Assembly (NCBI RefSeq): GCF_003710865.1
Contig: NZ_RHHO01000017.1
Coordinates: 292,295-356,294 of the forward strand
DNA length: 64,000 nucleotides
Source of the DNA: Brevibacillus borstelensis
GTDB lineage: Bacteria > Bacillota > Bacilli > Brevibacillales > Brevibacillaceae
Direction of reading: 5' to 3'
The position numbers were made by a program, and so were the translations under genes. Positions 48,274 to 56,540 of this stretch are shown here, in pieces (within the stretch, counting starts at the first letter, position 1; each line of letters opens with the position of its first letter). Under the pieces are notes generated by a model. That model was not told where the DNA came from and searched no databases. It saw only the letters and a list, made by a program, of their open reading frames with translations.

Positions 48274-49029
48274 ATGCTTCATCAATTTTCTCGTTGCGAA
48301 TTGGCCTTCGGTCCCGAAGGTTTGGAAAAAATGAAAAACAGCACAGTAGCGGTACTCGGTGTAGGGGGTGTCGGTTCCTTCACGGTCGAAGCTTTGGCCC
48401 GCACCGGCGTAGGCAAGCTGGTACTGGTGGACAAGGACGTCGTCGACATTACCAATATCAATCGCCAAATTCATGCTACGCTCAATACGATCGGTCAAAA
48501 GAAAGCCGAACTGATGAAAGAGCGGATTGCCGCCATCAACCCGGCTTGCGAGGTTGTCACGCTGAACATGTTTTACAATGCGGAAACGGCCGATCAGCTG
48601 TTTGCCCATGAGCTTGATTACATCGTCGATGCGATGGATACGATGTCGGCCAAGCTGCACCTGATACTGGAAGCGAAACGACGCAACATTCCGATCATCT
48701 CCAGCATGGGAGCGGCCAACAAAATGGACCCGACAAAGTTTGAAGTGGCCGATATTTCCCAGACCAGCTACGATCCGATTGCCAAGGTAATCCGCCGCGA
48801 ACTGAGAAAAAGCGGCATTTACAAGGGTGTAAAAGTGGTGTACTCCAAGGAGATCCCGGTGACCATACGCACCGATGTCCGCGAACAGATCGTAACCGAT
48901 CCGAATTCGCCGATCAGCAAAGTGCGTCAGCCCCCGGCCAGCAATGCATTTGTCCCTTCCGTAGCAGGACTTATTCTAGCGAGTGTTGTCGTCCGCGATC
49001 TGTTGGACTGGCAGCCGGCAAAAGGGTAG
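48274..49029 (+). CDS. tcdA: tRNA threonylcarbamoyladenosine dehydratase TcdA
   Basis: 251 residues of the E1-like/ThiF family. It cyclises t6A37 of ANN-decoding tRNAs to ct6A. Nucleotide loop TVAVLGVGGVGSFTVEALARTG, and DKDVVDITNINRQIHA with the catalytic-site Arg. The position between 6S RNA and rarA matches B. subtilis yrvM. It is followed by rarA after six bases. Confidence 0.94.
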   Translation: MLHQFSRCELAFGPEGLEKMKNSTVAVLGVGGVGSFTVEALARTGVGKLVLVDKDVVDITNINRQIHATLNTIGQKKAELMKERIAAINPACEVVTLNMFYNAETADQLFAHELDYIVDAMDTMSAKLHLILEAKRRNIPIISSMGAANKMDPTKFEVADISQTSYDPIAKVIRRELRKSGIYKGVKVVYSKEIPVTIRTDVREQIVTDPNSPISKVRQPPASNAFVPSVAGLILASVVVRDLLDWQPAKG

Positions 49030-49035
49030 AGCGAC

Positions 49036-50373
49036 ATGGATCTGTTTTCATTTGCCCATGAAGCAAACGACAAGGGACAAAGCAAGCCGCTTGCTGCCCG
49101 GATGCGACCGCAGACGATCCGCGATGTGATCGGCCAGGAACATATTCTTGGAGAAGGGAAGCTGTTGCGCCGGGCGATTGAGGCTGACCAGGTTTCTTCG
49201 CTGATTTTTTACGGGCCGCCGGGAACAGGCAAAACGACCTTGGCCAAGGTGATTGCCCGCACGACACGGACGCATTTTGCCGAGCTGAATGCCGTAACGG
49301 CAGGGGTGGCTGACATTCGCAAAGTCGTCGACGAGGCGAAGGAACGGCTGGTTATGGGCGGCCAGCGGACAACGCTGTTCGTGGATGAGATCCATCGCTT
49401 CAATAAATCGCAGCAGGATGCCTTGCTTCCGTATGTGGAGGAGGGCACCATTACGCTAATTGGAGCGACGACGGAGAATCCGTTTTTCGAGGTAAATCCG
49501 GCACTGCTTTCGCGGTCGCAAATTTTCCAACTCCAGCCATTGACGCATGAACACCTTGAACAGGTGATACAGCGGGCTTTGACAGATGAAGAGAACGGCT
49601 TGGCGGAGCTGTATGTGGAGGTTGAGCCGGAGGCGAGGGATCACTTGATCCAATACGCCGAGGGCGATGCGCGCAGACTGCTCAACGCGCTGGAGCTGGC
49701 TGCAACGACAACGCCTCCCGGACCGGACGGACGCATCGTCATCACGCTCGATGTGGCCGTGGAGTCGATCCAGCGGCGTGCTGTTCGTTACGACAAAAGC
49801 GGTGACAACCATTACGACACGGCTTCTGCTTTCATCAAATCCATCCGCGGCTCTGATCCGGACGCGGCCCTGTATTGGCTTGCCCGGATGATCGACGCTG
49901 GGGAAGACCCGCGGTTTATCGCCCGCCGCCTGATTATATCGGCTTCCGAAGACATCGGAAATGCCGATCCGCAAGCAATTACCGTGGCCGTATCCTGTTT
50001 CCAGGCGCTGGAGCTGGTCGGCATGCCGGAGGGACGGATTCCTTTGGCCCAAGCGACGACCTATCTGGCGACAGCTCCAAAGAGCAATGCGGCGTACAAC
50101 GGGATTAATCAGGCGCTAGAGACGATTCGGACAGACGGCCACAAGCCGGTTCCGATCCATCTGCGCGACTCCGCATACAAAGGGGCTTCCCGCCTCGGGC
50201 ATGGAAAAGGATATTTGTATCCGCACAACTACCCTGGCGGCTATGTTGAGCAGCAATATTTGCCGGACGGGGTGGACTATGCATTTTACCGGCCGAAGCC
50301 GATCGGCTACGAACAGGAAATCGGCCGCCTGCAAAATGAGCGAAACAAGGTAACAGACGATTCGCAAAGCTGA
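49036..50373 (+). CDS. rarA: Replication-associated recombination ATPase RarA (MgsA)
   Basis: 445-residue AAA+ protein active at stalled forks. Walker A YGPPGTGKTTLAK, Walker B LFVDEIHRFNKSQQDALL, sensor 1 GATTENPFFE, C-terminal tetramerisation domain (SAFIKSIRGSDPDAALYWLARM). The sequence starts MDLFSFA, a SSB/clamp-type N-terminus in this family. Co-transcribed with tcdA. Confidence 0.96.
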   Translation: MDLFSFAHEANDKGQSKPLAARMRPQTIRDVIGQEHILGEGKLLRRAIEADQVSSLIFYGPPGTGKTTLAKVIARTTRTHFAELNAVTAGVADIRKVVDEAKERLVMGGQRTTLFVDEIHRFNKSQQDALLPYVEEGTITLIGATTENPFFEVNPALLSRSQIFQLQPLTHEHLEQVIQRALTDEENGLAELYVEVEPEARDHLIQYAEGDARRLLNALELAATTTPPGPDGRIVITLDVAVESIQRRAVRYDKSGDNHYDTASAFIKSIRGSDPDAALYWLARMIDAGEDPRFIARRLIISASEDIGNADPQAITVAVSCFQALELVGMPEGRIPLAQATTYLATAPKSNAAYNGINQALETIRTDGHKPVPIHLRDSAYKGASRLGHGKGYLYPHNYPGGYVEQQYLPDGVDYAFYRPKPIGYEQEIGRLQNERNKVTDDSQS

Positions 50374-50381
50374 TATCGTAT

Positions 50382-50410
50382 AAAAAACTCCCCCAAGGTA
50401 CGGGGGAGCA
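50382..50410 (-). terminator. Terminator after the 57-aa minus-strand gene
   Basis: On the minus strand GCTCCCCC / GGGGGAGT followed by T6. It also faces the rarA stop. Confidence 0.82.
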
Positions 50411-50414
50411 TCGC

Positions 50415-50588
50415 TTAGGTTCGCACATTTCCGCCCGGTTTGTTGGGCAGATCGCCGTTTTCATTTGGCTGCTTGCTCTGTTCGCTGGCGCCAAAACGAG
50501 CTTTGTGGGCAATGGTACCGGCCGGCTGGTCGTAAAGCGTATCGGAGGGATGGTTGCGCCCTCTCTCCGAGCGTTTGTTCGTTGCCAT
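50415..50588 (-). CDS. Small hydrophilic protein, unknown (57 aa)
   Basis: Not recognised. It begins MATNKRSERGRNHPSDTLYD and ends NKPGGNVRT. The binding site AGGGGGTGA lies before the ATG and a terminator follows five bases after the stop. It is hydrophilic and rich in Asn/Gly/Pro, with no membrane segment. The N-terminal SERGRNHP resembles SERRNNHP of the 50-aa protein at 4852-5004, and both are lone minus-strand genes with their own terminators. It may be a spore-core small protein; I cannot name a family. Confidence 0.7.
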   Translation of the reverse strand: MATNKRSERGRNHPSDTLYDQPAGTIAHKARFGASEQSKQPNENGDLPNKPGGNVRT

Positions 50589-50695
50589 CGTGCATTCACC
50601 CCCTGGAAGCTAGTGTGTCCCCGACGAGCCGAGAAATGTAAGAGACGGGGAAACTGGTTTGCGGGGAATACTGCAGATAGAGGAGAGTTGTTACT

Positions 50696-51115
50696 GTGAA
50701 AATATCTACGAAAGGACGTTACGGCCTCACGATCATGATGGAGCTGGCCAACCGCTTTGGAGAGGGGCCGGTTTCGCTGAGAAGTATCGCCCAGCGCCAC
50801 GATTTGTCTGAGCATTATCTGGAGCAGCTCGTCGCGCCGCTGCGCAACGCAGGATTGGTAAAAAGCATTCGCGGAGCGTACGGCGGCTACGTCTTGGCGA
50901 AACAGCCCGAGGAAATCTCTGCGGGAGACATCATCCGCGTTTTGGAGGGACCGATCAGCCCGGTCGAGTTTGCCGAGGAGGAAGACCCGGCCAAGCGCTA
51001 CCTCTGGCTGCGTATCCGCGACAGCATTTCCGCAGTACTCGATTCCACATCCTTGCAGGATTTGATCAGTTATAAGGATGAAGGCCATTCTGACGGCTAC
51101 ATGTTCTATATATAG
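50696..51115 (+). CDS. cymR: Rrf2-family regulator CymR
   Basis: 139 residues. N-terminal winged HTH (MKISTKGRYGLTIMMELA, VSLRSIAQRHDLSEHYLEQLVAPLRNAGLVKSIRGAYGGY). It has no cysteines, so it is not an Fe-S IscR-type sensor; that fits CymR, the cysteine-metabolism repressor that acts with CysK. GTG start at 50696 after AGGAGAG. It lies 12 bases before the cysteine desulfurase, as in B. subtilis. Confidence 0.94.
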   Translation: MKISTKGRYGLTIMMELANRFGEGPVSLRSIAQRHDLSEHYLEQLVAPLRNAGLVKSIRGAYGGYVLAKQPEEISAGDIIRVLEGPISPVEFAEEEDPAKRYLWLRIRDSISAVLDSTSLQDLISYKDEGHSDGYMFYI

Positions 51116-51127
51116 AAGGTGACATTA

Positions 51128-52270
51128 GTGCGAGAGCGAATCTATCTGGACCACGCTGCCACGACACCGGTACATCCCCGTGTGGTGGAAGCGATGCATC
51201 CATTTTTGACAGAAGTGTACGGAAATCCCTCGAGTGTCCACGGCTTTGGACGTGAAGCGAGACAAGCTCTGGAAGGAGCCCGCGATACGATCGCACGCTT
51301 CCTCGATGCCGATCCGCAGACCCTGGTCTTTACGAGCGGCGGCACGGAAGCGGACAATATGGCGATCATTGGCGGAGCGATGGCCCAGCGCGAGCGTGGC
51401 CGCCACGTGATCACGTCCAGCATCGAACACCATGCCGTTCTGCATGCTTGCGAGCATCTGGAACAGCTCGGCTTTGAAGTAACGTATCTCCCTGCGGACA
51501 AAACGGGCTTGATCAGCACAGACGAGCTGAAAAAAGCAGTACGGCCGGATACAATCCTCGTATCGATCATGTACGGCAACAATGAGGTCGGAACGATTCA
51601 GCCGATCGAAGAAATGGGAAGCTATCTACGCGAGCGCGAAATCGTTTTTCACACGGATGCCGTGCAGGCCGTGGGCGTTTTGCCGATCAGCGTCAGCAAG
51701 CTGCCTGTCGACATGCTGTCTGTTTCCGCCCATAAAATCAATGGCCCCAAAGGAGTCGGGGCGCTGTTCTTGGGACGCAAGGTGCCGTTTACCCCTTACC
51801 TGCACGGCGGCTCGCAGGAGCGCAAACGCAGGGCGGGTACGGAAAATCTGGCGAGTATCATCGGATTTGCCGAAGCGGCCAGGATCGCGCAGGAGGAAAT
51901 GGAGGAGCGCGTAGCCAAGTACCGGCAGATGCGCACCACAATGCTCCAGTGCTGGCAGCAGGAAGGCATCTCTTTTGAGGTAAACGGGCATCCGGAAAAA
52001 CACCTCCCGCATATTCTGAACGTAAGCTTTCCCGGTGTCCATACCGAAACGATGCTGATGAACCTCGATCTGGAGGGAGTGGCAGCCGCGAGCGGCTCCG
52101 CCTGTACGTCCGGCTCGCTGGAGCTGTCGCATGTGCTCGAAGCGATGTGCCTGGATGACCCTGTAGCCCAATCGGCGATTCGGTTCAGCTTCGGAATCAC
52201 CAATACGGTTGAGGAAGCAGAGCGGGCTGCCCGGAAGGTGGCCCAGATCGTACATCGGCTGAAACGGTAA
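51128..52270 (+). CDS. iscS: Cysteine desulfurase (YrvO/IscS type)
   Basis: 380-residue class V PLP enzyme that takes sulfur from cysteine for thio-cofactors or tRNA thiolation. PLP lysine in SVSAHKINGPKGVGALF; catalytic Cys in AAASGSACTSGSLE. The start GTG at 51128 has AAGGTG six bases upstream. In B. subtilis this gene is followed by trmU (mnmA), its tRNA 2-thiolation partner; here trmU is not next, and a scar region with remnants follows. Confidence 0.96.
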   Translation: MRERIYLDHAATTPVHPRVVEAMHPFLTEVYGNPSSVHGFGREARQALEGARDTIARFLDADPQTLVFTSGGTEADNMAIIGGAMAQRERGRHVITSSIEHHAVLHACEHLEQLGFEVTYLPADKTGLISTDELKKAVRPDTILVSIMYGNNEVGTIQPIEEMGSYLREREIVFHTDAVQAVGVLPISVSKLPVDMLSVSAHKINGPKGVGALFLGRKVPFTPYLHGGSQERKRRAGTENLASIIGFAEAARIAQEEMEERVAKYRQMRTTMLQCWQQEGISFEVNGHPEKHLPHILNVSFPGVHTETMLMNLDLEGVAAASGSACTSGSLELSHVLEAMCLDDPVAQSAIRFSFGITNTVEEAERAARKVAQIVHRLKR

Positions 52271-52321
52271 CCGTTTACGAACGAGTGTGGCTCAACTGAA
52301 ACGAAGAGTTGAACAGACGAT

Positions 52322-52356
52322 AAAAACCAACGGTGCGTGTATCCGTTGGTTTTTTG
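52322..52356 (+). terminator. Terminator after iscS
   Basis: AAAAACCAACGG / CCGTTGGTTTTTT, a perfect stem with T6. Confidence 0.92.
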
Positions 52357-52381
52357 CATGCTCTCTTGAGTTTCTTTTCAT

Positions 52382-52549
52382 TTACAGGACAGACCAAAGA
52401 ACAACAAGACCGATGCCGGCAGTGTACATCAGCGCTTCCCGCAGCTTTCCATGCTGCCGCCGCAGGAGGAGAAGCAGCGTAGCTTCTCCCAGAAAACTGA
52501 GAAGCCAACCCAGGAGATAGACAAAAAGAGTCGGAATGCTGCTGACCAT
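52382..52549 (-). pseudogene. Membrane-protein fragment, probably degraded
   Basis: A 55-codon minus-strand frame (MVSSIPTLFVYLLGWLLSFL ... GIGLVVLWSVL) encodes two hydrophobic helices around a basic RRQHGKLREAL turn. No ribosome binding site precedes the ATG, and the frame upstream (KWLIGLGLF) continues the hydrophobic character to a stop about 40 bases back. It looks like the end of a small membrane protein whose start has been lost or frameshifted. Confidence 0.45.
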
Positions 52550-52703
52550 CACGGAAAACAGCCCAAGGCCGATCAGCCATTTGCATTGTCAATATCCGGC
52601 AAATGATTTCATTGTTTCTCTTCTTCACCAAATTGTGGATGGATTGGCAGCGGACAAACATGTAGAATAGGGCACTAGAACTGCTTTTCATGCCATGTTT
52701 CCG

Positions 52704-52835
52704 CCTGACACCCAAGAGGTTGCCGCCGCTTCCGAGCAGCAGACGGCCACGACAGAGGAAATGAAAGCAGCTGCGGAGAAATTGGCTCAAATGGCGGAGC
52801 GGTTGTCAGAACAAGTAAATCGTTTTACAATCTAA
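52704..52835 (+). pseudogene. C-terminal relic of a methyl-accepting chemotaxis protein
   Basis: The frame TQEVAAASEQQTATTEEMKA, then EKLAQMAERLSEQVNRFTI and a stop, is the unmistakable C-terminal end of an MCP signalling coiled coil. There is no start, no membrane or HAMP region upstream, and the frame closes at 52668. A terminator hairpin follows at 52896. It is a truncated leftover after deletion of the rest of the gene. Confidence 0.82.
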
Positions 52836-52895
52836 ACATCAGTATCGGCAGACCGTTTTGTCGACCCGTTGACGAACGGTTCCTGAATTGCGTAG

Positions 52896-52936
52896 ACCCC
52901 GCCCGCGATGCTCCTGCTGCGGGTGGGTTTCTTTTC
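52896..52936 (+). terminator. Terminator downstream of the MCP relic
   Basis: ACCCCGCCCGC / GCGGGTGGGT stem followed by TTCTTTT. Confidence 0.78.
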
Positions 52937-52980
52937 TGTATCAGCAGGTGTAAAACCAGTATGTCTTTCGAGGGGGCGCT

Positions 52981-55242
52981 ATGATGTCGCAGGAAACACT
53001 CCCTTTGTTTGCTGAACCATTCGTTCGCGGCTATGTGGAACAAGAAATTTTTTACAATGAAGAAACGTGGTATGGAGTTATTCGTCTTAAAGTAGAGGAG
53101 ACCTCGGAAGCGATCAAGGAGAATGACGTCGTTGTCGTGGGAAACTTCCCCCGTCCTCATCCGGAAGAGCTGTACACATTTTACGGAGAATGGAAAACAC
53201 ACCCCCGGTTTGGGCAGCAATTCGCGGCTTCCCGTTATGAGCGCGAAACGCCGAAAACGGTGGCTGGCGTAGAAAAGTATCTGGCCAGTGGCCTGTTCCA
53301 GGGAATTGGCAAAAAGATGGCCAAACGAATCGTAGAGCATCTGGGAGTCGACGCGTTGTCGATTATCGCTGACCGTCCCGAGTCGTTGGCGGAGGTGCCT
53401 GGGATATCGGAAGCACGTGCCAAGCAGATTTATGAATCGGTGATGGAACATCGTTCTTTGGAACAGGCTATGGTGTTTTTGTACGAGTTCGGGATCGGAG
53501 TGCAGCTCGCATTGCGCATCTACCAGACATACAAGCTGGAGACCTTGAAGGTGCTTTCGGAGGAGCCGTACCGGCTGATCGAGGATGTGCAGGGGATCGG
53601 TTTCAAACGTGCGGACGAGATCGCTCGTTCAACCGGGATCGCGGCGTCCTCGGAGGAGCGGGTCCAGGCAGCAGCTATTTTTACGCTGCAGGAAGCTTCT
53701 TATGCCGAAGGCCACGTTTTTCTCCCGATCGAAGAGCTGTGTGAAAAAACGCTGCGCTTGCTTCATGAGTGCGGCGGACATGCCTTTACGCCGGAAGAGG
53801 TCAGACTGGCGATTGAAGCGCTGTTTGTCGCCTCCAAAGTGATGTGGGACGAGGAGCGGGTTTACTTGCCAAGCCTCTTTTTTGCCGAGGTCGGCTTGGC
53901 CAAGCGGCTTCGTTTTTTTGCCGACCGCGATGACTTTGCTTCCTTTCCGGTGTCTGAGCTGTACCAGGCCATGGGTGCAGTCGAAGAAGAGCTGGATATT
54001 ACGTATGCACAGACGCAGCGGGATGCGATCGAACAGGCGATCACTTCTGGCTTGATGCTGCTGACAGGTGGGCCGGGTACAGGGAAGACTACTGTCATCC
54101 GGGGGATATGTCGTGTATTTGCACATCTGCATGGAATTTCCTTCGATCTGAAAAAATATGACGAAAGCAATCCTTTTCCCATCCTGCTGGCCGCGCCTAC
54201 GGGCAGAGCGGCAAAGAGAATGGCGGAGACGACCGGGCTGCCCGCCATGACGCTTCACCGGCTGCTTGGCTGGAAAGGCGACAGCTTTGAACATGATGCC
54301 GAACACCAGATCCGTGGAAAGCTGTTGATCGTAGATGAGATGTCGATGGTGGACATTTGGCTTGCGAATCAATTGTTCAGAGCGCTGCCAAGCGACATGC
54401 AAATCATCATGGTTGGCGATCCGGACCAGCTTCCGTCTGTCGGCCCGGGGAACGTTTTGCAGGACATGATTCGTTCCGGGCTATTGCCGCGCGTACAGCT
54501 TACGGAGATTTATCGGCAAGCGGAAGAATCGTCGATTATTCGCCTCGCCCATGATGTGCGGAAAGGAATTGTCCCGTCCGATCTGCTGGATTCCTCCCCT
54601 GATCGCAGATTTTTCACAAGTTCGCCACAAGATGTAAACGAAGCTGTGAAACAAATTTGCTCGGGAGCCGTAAAGAAAGGATATACAGCAAAAGATGTAC
54701 AAGTCCTCGCGCCCATGTACAAAGGAAATGCGGGTGTAAACCGGTTGAATGAAGAGCTCCAGGAGCTGTTTAATCCAAAGACCGGCCAAAAACGGGAAGT
54801 GACGTTTGGCGACACCGTATTTCGGACGGGGGACAAAGTGCTTCAACTTGTAAACAACGCCGAAGAACACGTGTTCAACGGTGATATGGGTGAGATTGTC
54901 GCCATTTTTTACCCAAATGAAAACGCAGAGAATGAAGAAATGATCGTCGTCTCCTTTGATGGCCGTGAAGTGATGTACAAGCGGTCTGCATACCATCAGC
55001 TGACGCTGGCCTACTGCTGCTCCGTTCATAAGTCGCAAGGCAGCGAGTTTCCAATCGTCGTCATGCCATTTGTAAAAAATTACCACAGGATGCTGCGACG
55101 GAAGCTGGTGTATACAGGAATAACGCGCAGTAAATCATTTCTCATCATGTGTGGAGAGCCGGAAGCGTTTCGTATCGCCGTCCAGACAGACGAAGAGGGC
55201 GTACGATACAGCTACCTGGAGGAACGCCTGAAACAAGGATGA
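52981..55242 (+). CDS. recD2: RecD2-family helicase
   Basis: 753 residues. Long N-terminal region with OB-like and tandem helix-hairpin-helix motifs (GIGKKMAKRIVEHLG, EVPGISEARAKQI, VQGIGFKRADEIA, about 90-220), then a superfamily-1B helicase core: motif I LLTGGPGTGKTTVIRG, motif II LIVDEMSMVD, motif III MVGDPDQLPSVGPG, motif VI YTGITRSKSFLIM. A 5'-3' DNA helicase not tied to RecBC, implicated in repair and fork stability. Start ATG at 52981 after GGGGGC. Corresponds to B. subtilis yrrC. Confidence 0.96.
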   Translation: MMSQETLPLFAEPFVRGYVEQEIFYNEETWYGVIRLKVEETSEAIKENDVVVVGNFPRPHPEELYTFYGEWKTHPRFGQQFAASRYERETPKTVAGVEKYLASGLFQGIGKKMAKRIVEHLGVDALSIIADRPESLAEVPGISEARAKQIYESVMEHRSLEQAMVFLYEFGIGVQLALRIYQTYKLETLKVLSEEPYRLIEDVQGIGFKRADEIARSTGIAASSEERVQAAAIFTLQEASYAEGHVFLPIEELCEKTLRLLHECGGHAFTPEEVRLAIEALFVASKVMWDEERVYLPSLFFAEVGLAKRLRFFADRDDFASFPVSELYQAMGAVEEELDITYAQTQRDAIEQAITSGLMLLTGGPGTGKTTVIRGICRVFAHLHGISFDLKKYDESNPFPILLAAPTGRAAKRMAETTGLPAMTLHRLLGWKGDSFEHDAEHQIRGKLLIVDEMSMVDIWLANQLFRALPSDMQIIMVGDPDQLPSVGPGNVLQDMIRSGLLPRVQLTEIYRQAEESSIIRLAHDVRKGIVPSDLLDSSPDRRFFTSSPQDVNEAVKQICSGAVKKGYTAKDVQVLAPMYKGNAGVNRLNEELQELFNPKTGQKREVTFGDTVFRTGDKVLQLVNNAEEHVFNGDMGEIVAIFYPNENAENEEMIVVSFDGREVMYKRSAYHQLTLAYCCSVHKSQGSEFPIVVMPFVKNYHRMLRRKLVYTGITRSKSFLIMCGEPEAFRIAVQTDEEGVRYSYLEERLKQG

Positions 55243-55320
55243 TGTTGGAACCTGTTTTGTCGCTGTATGGAACGATTCCATCCGCCCGATACTAAAGAGG
55301 CGGAAGGGGGAAATCCCATT

Positions 55321-55803
55321 ATGCGCAAGGCATTGGATGTAGTGGGCATGCCGGTCGTCTGCCTGGATACAGGCGAAGAGATCGGTGTTATCCGTGACAT
55401 TCTCTTTGACTCCGACAATTGGCAGGTCGCAGGAGTCTTGCTGAGCGAACAGGGCTGGCTGCAATCCGGCACCTATATTCCCCTGGGCCGCATTCATGCG
55501 GTAGGAGAGTCCTGTCTCACTGTTTCGGGCAAAGACGCAATTACCTCCTTGGATCAACTGGCCGCTTCGGAACCCACAGGTGTCCTGACAGGGAAGCTGA
55601 AACTGAAGGGGAAATCCGTGATTTCCGCTTCGGGGAACTTGCTCGGGCGATTGGAAGATGTTTACTTCTCTGCGGACTGGGAGAAAATTGTAGGGTACGA
55701 ATTATCGAACGGTTGGCTGGCGGACGTTACTGAAGGACGTAAACGCCTGTCCGTTCCTCCGTCCGTCATTATTGGGGAAGAAAACCTGATCGTGCCGGAT
55801 TAA
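55321..55803 (+). CDS. PRC-barrel domain protein (YrrD-like)
   Basis: 160 residues with two PRC-barrel-like repeats: GMPVVCLDTGEEIGVIRDILFD (about 8-30) and KSVISASGNLLGRLEDVYFS (about 98-118). Function unknown; relatives are found next to recD2 in Bacilli. The ATG at 55321 with AAGGGGG is preferred; the frame opens at 55267. Confidence 0.86.
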   Translation: MRKALDVVGMPVVCLDTGEEIGVIRDILFDSDNWQVAGVLLSEQGWLQSGTYIPLGRIHAVGESCLTVSGKDAITSLDQLAASEPTGVLTGKLKLKGKSVISASGNLLGRLEDVYFSADWEKIVGYELSNGWLADVTEGRKRLSVPPSVIIGEENLIVPD

Positions 55804-55839
55804 GGTTCGCAGCCAGGCGTGAAAGGGAGGAAAAGATAG

Positions 55840-56046
55840 ATGCGTGTGATTTGCCCGAACTGCAGTTCCAAAGACATAGGCAAAATTGGTACCAATCAAT
55901 ACTATTGCTGGAACTGCTTTATTGAAATGAGCGTAGCCAATGAGCAGATCGCTTCCGTTTACCAGGTGGAAGAAGACGGCTCACTGCATTCGCTCAATGA
56001 TCTGTTTATCGAAGAACAGATCGTACCGACTCAGTTAAGCATGTAG
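55840..56046 (+). CDS. Zinc-ribbon small protein (68 aa)
   Basis: 68 residues with a CxxC-x16-CxxC zinc ribbon: CPNCSSKDIG and YYCWNCFIEM. The acidic tail (YQVEEDGSLHSLNDLF) has no named domain. AGGGAGG before the ATG. Part of a run of small genes after recD2. Role unknown; possibly a protein- or nucleic-acid-binding ribbon. Confidence 0.8.
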   Translation: MRVICPNCSSKDIGKIGTNQYYCWNCFIEMSVANEQIASVYQVEEDGSLHSLNDLFIEEQIVPTQLSM

Positions 56047-56073
56047 ACATCCAAAACCGGAGGTGTGTCGCGA

Positions 56074-56259
56074 ATGATTGCTCGAAACCTGCTTGGCATT
56101 ATAGCTGCAGGCGGCATCGTGGCTGCTGTCGGATATATGATGGCTCCGCGCCGCCGCAAACGTTTTGCGTTGAACATCAATCGTTGGCCGGTCTCCATGC
56201 GGGATGTAAGAAAAATGATGAAAACAAGCCAGAAGCTGATGCGAGTTTTTGCTCGTTAG
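56074..56259 (+). CDS. Small membrane-anchored basic protein (61 aa)
   Basis: 61 residues. One N-terminal membrane helix (LGIIAAGGIVAAVGYMM), then a strongly basic tail (APRRRKRFALNINRWP, DVRKMMKTSQKLMRVFAR). It resembles short YtxH/YrzR-type envelope proteins, but no family is assigned. GGAGGTG lies 8 bases before the ATG at 56074. Followed by a terminator. Confidence 0.75.
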   Translation: MIARNLLGIIAAGGIVAAVGYMMAPRRRKRFALNINRWPVSMRDVRKMMKTSQKLMRVFAR

Positions 56260-56279
56260 CATGCTAGGCAAGCTATCAG

Positions 56280-56311
56280 CCGGACGCGATCAAGGTGCGT
56301 CCGGTTTTTTT
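56280..56311 (+). terminator. Terminator after the recD2 gene run
   Basis: CCGGACGC / GCGTCCGG stem followed by T7. Confidence 0.92.
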
Positions 56312-56348
56312 GCATACACATAATGGAATGAAGATTATTTTAAAAGTA

Positions 56349-56378
56349 TTGGTAAAATAACGATTAGTCCCATATAAT
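56349..56378 (+). promoter_or_regulatory. Promoter for the RpiR-type regulator gene
   Basis: TTGGTA (56349-56354), 18-base spacer, TATAAT (56373-56378). It leaves a leader of about 155 bases. Confidence 0.65.
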
Positions 56379-56540
56379 GGCTACGCCAGTGCTTATGCTT
56401 CGTAAATTTTATAATTGAGCAGTTTTCTCTTCAAAAATCTATACCCATTTATCGATAGATGGATGAGACGGGGAGCGGGACGAATTTTGCCGCCAGCCGG
56501 AACAGAAGATGATCTGTCAGAATGCGTTGAGGAGGAAAAG

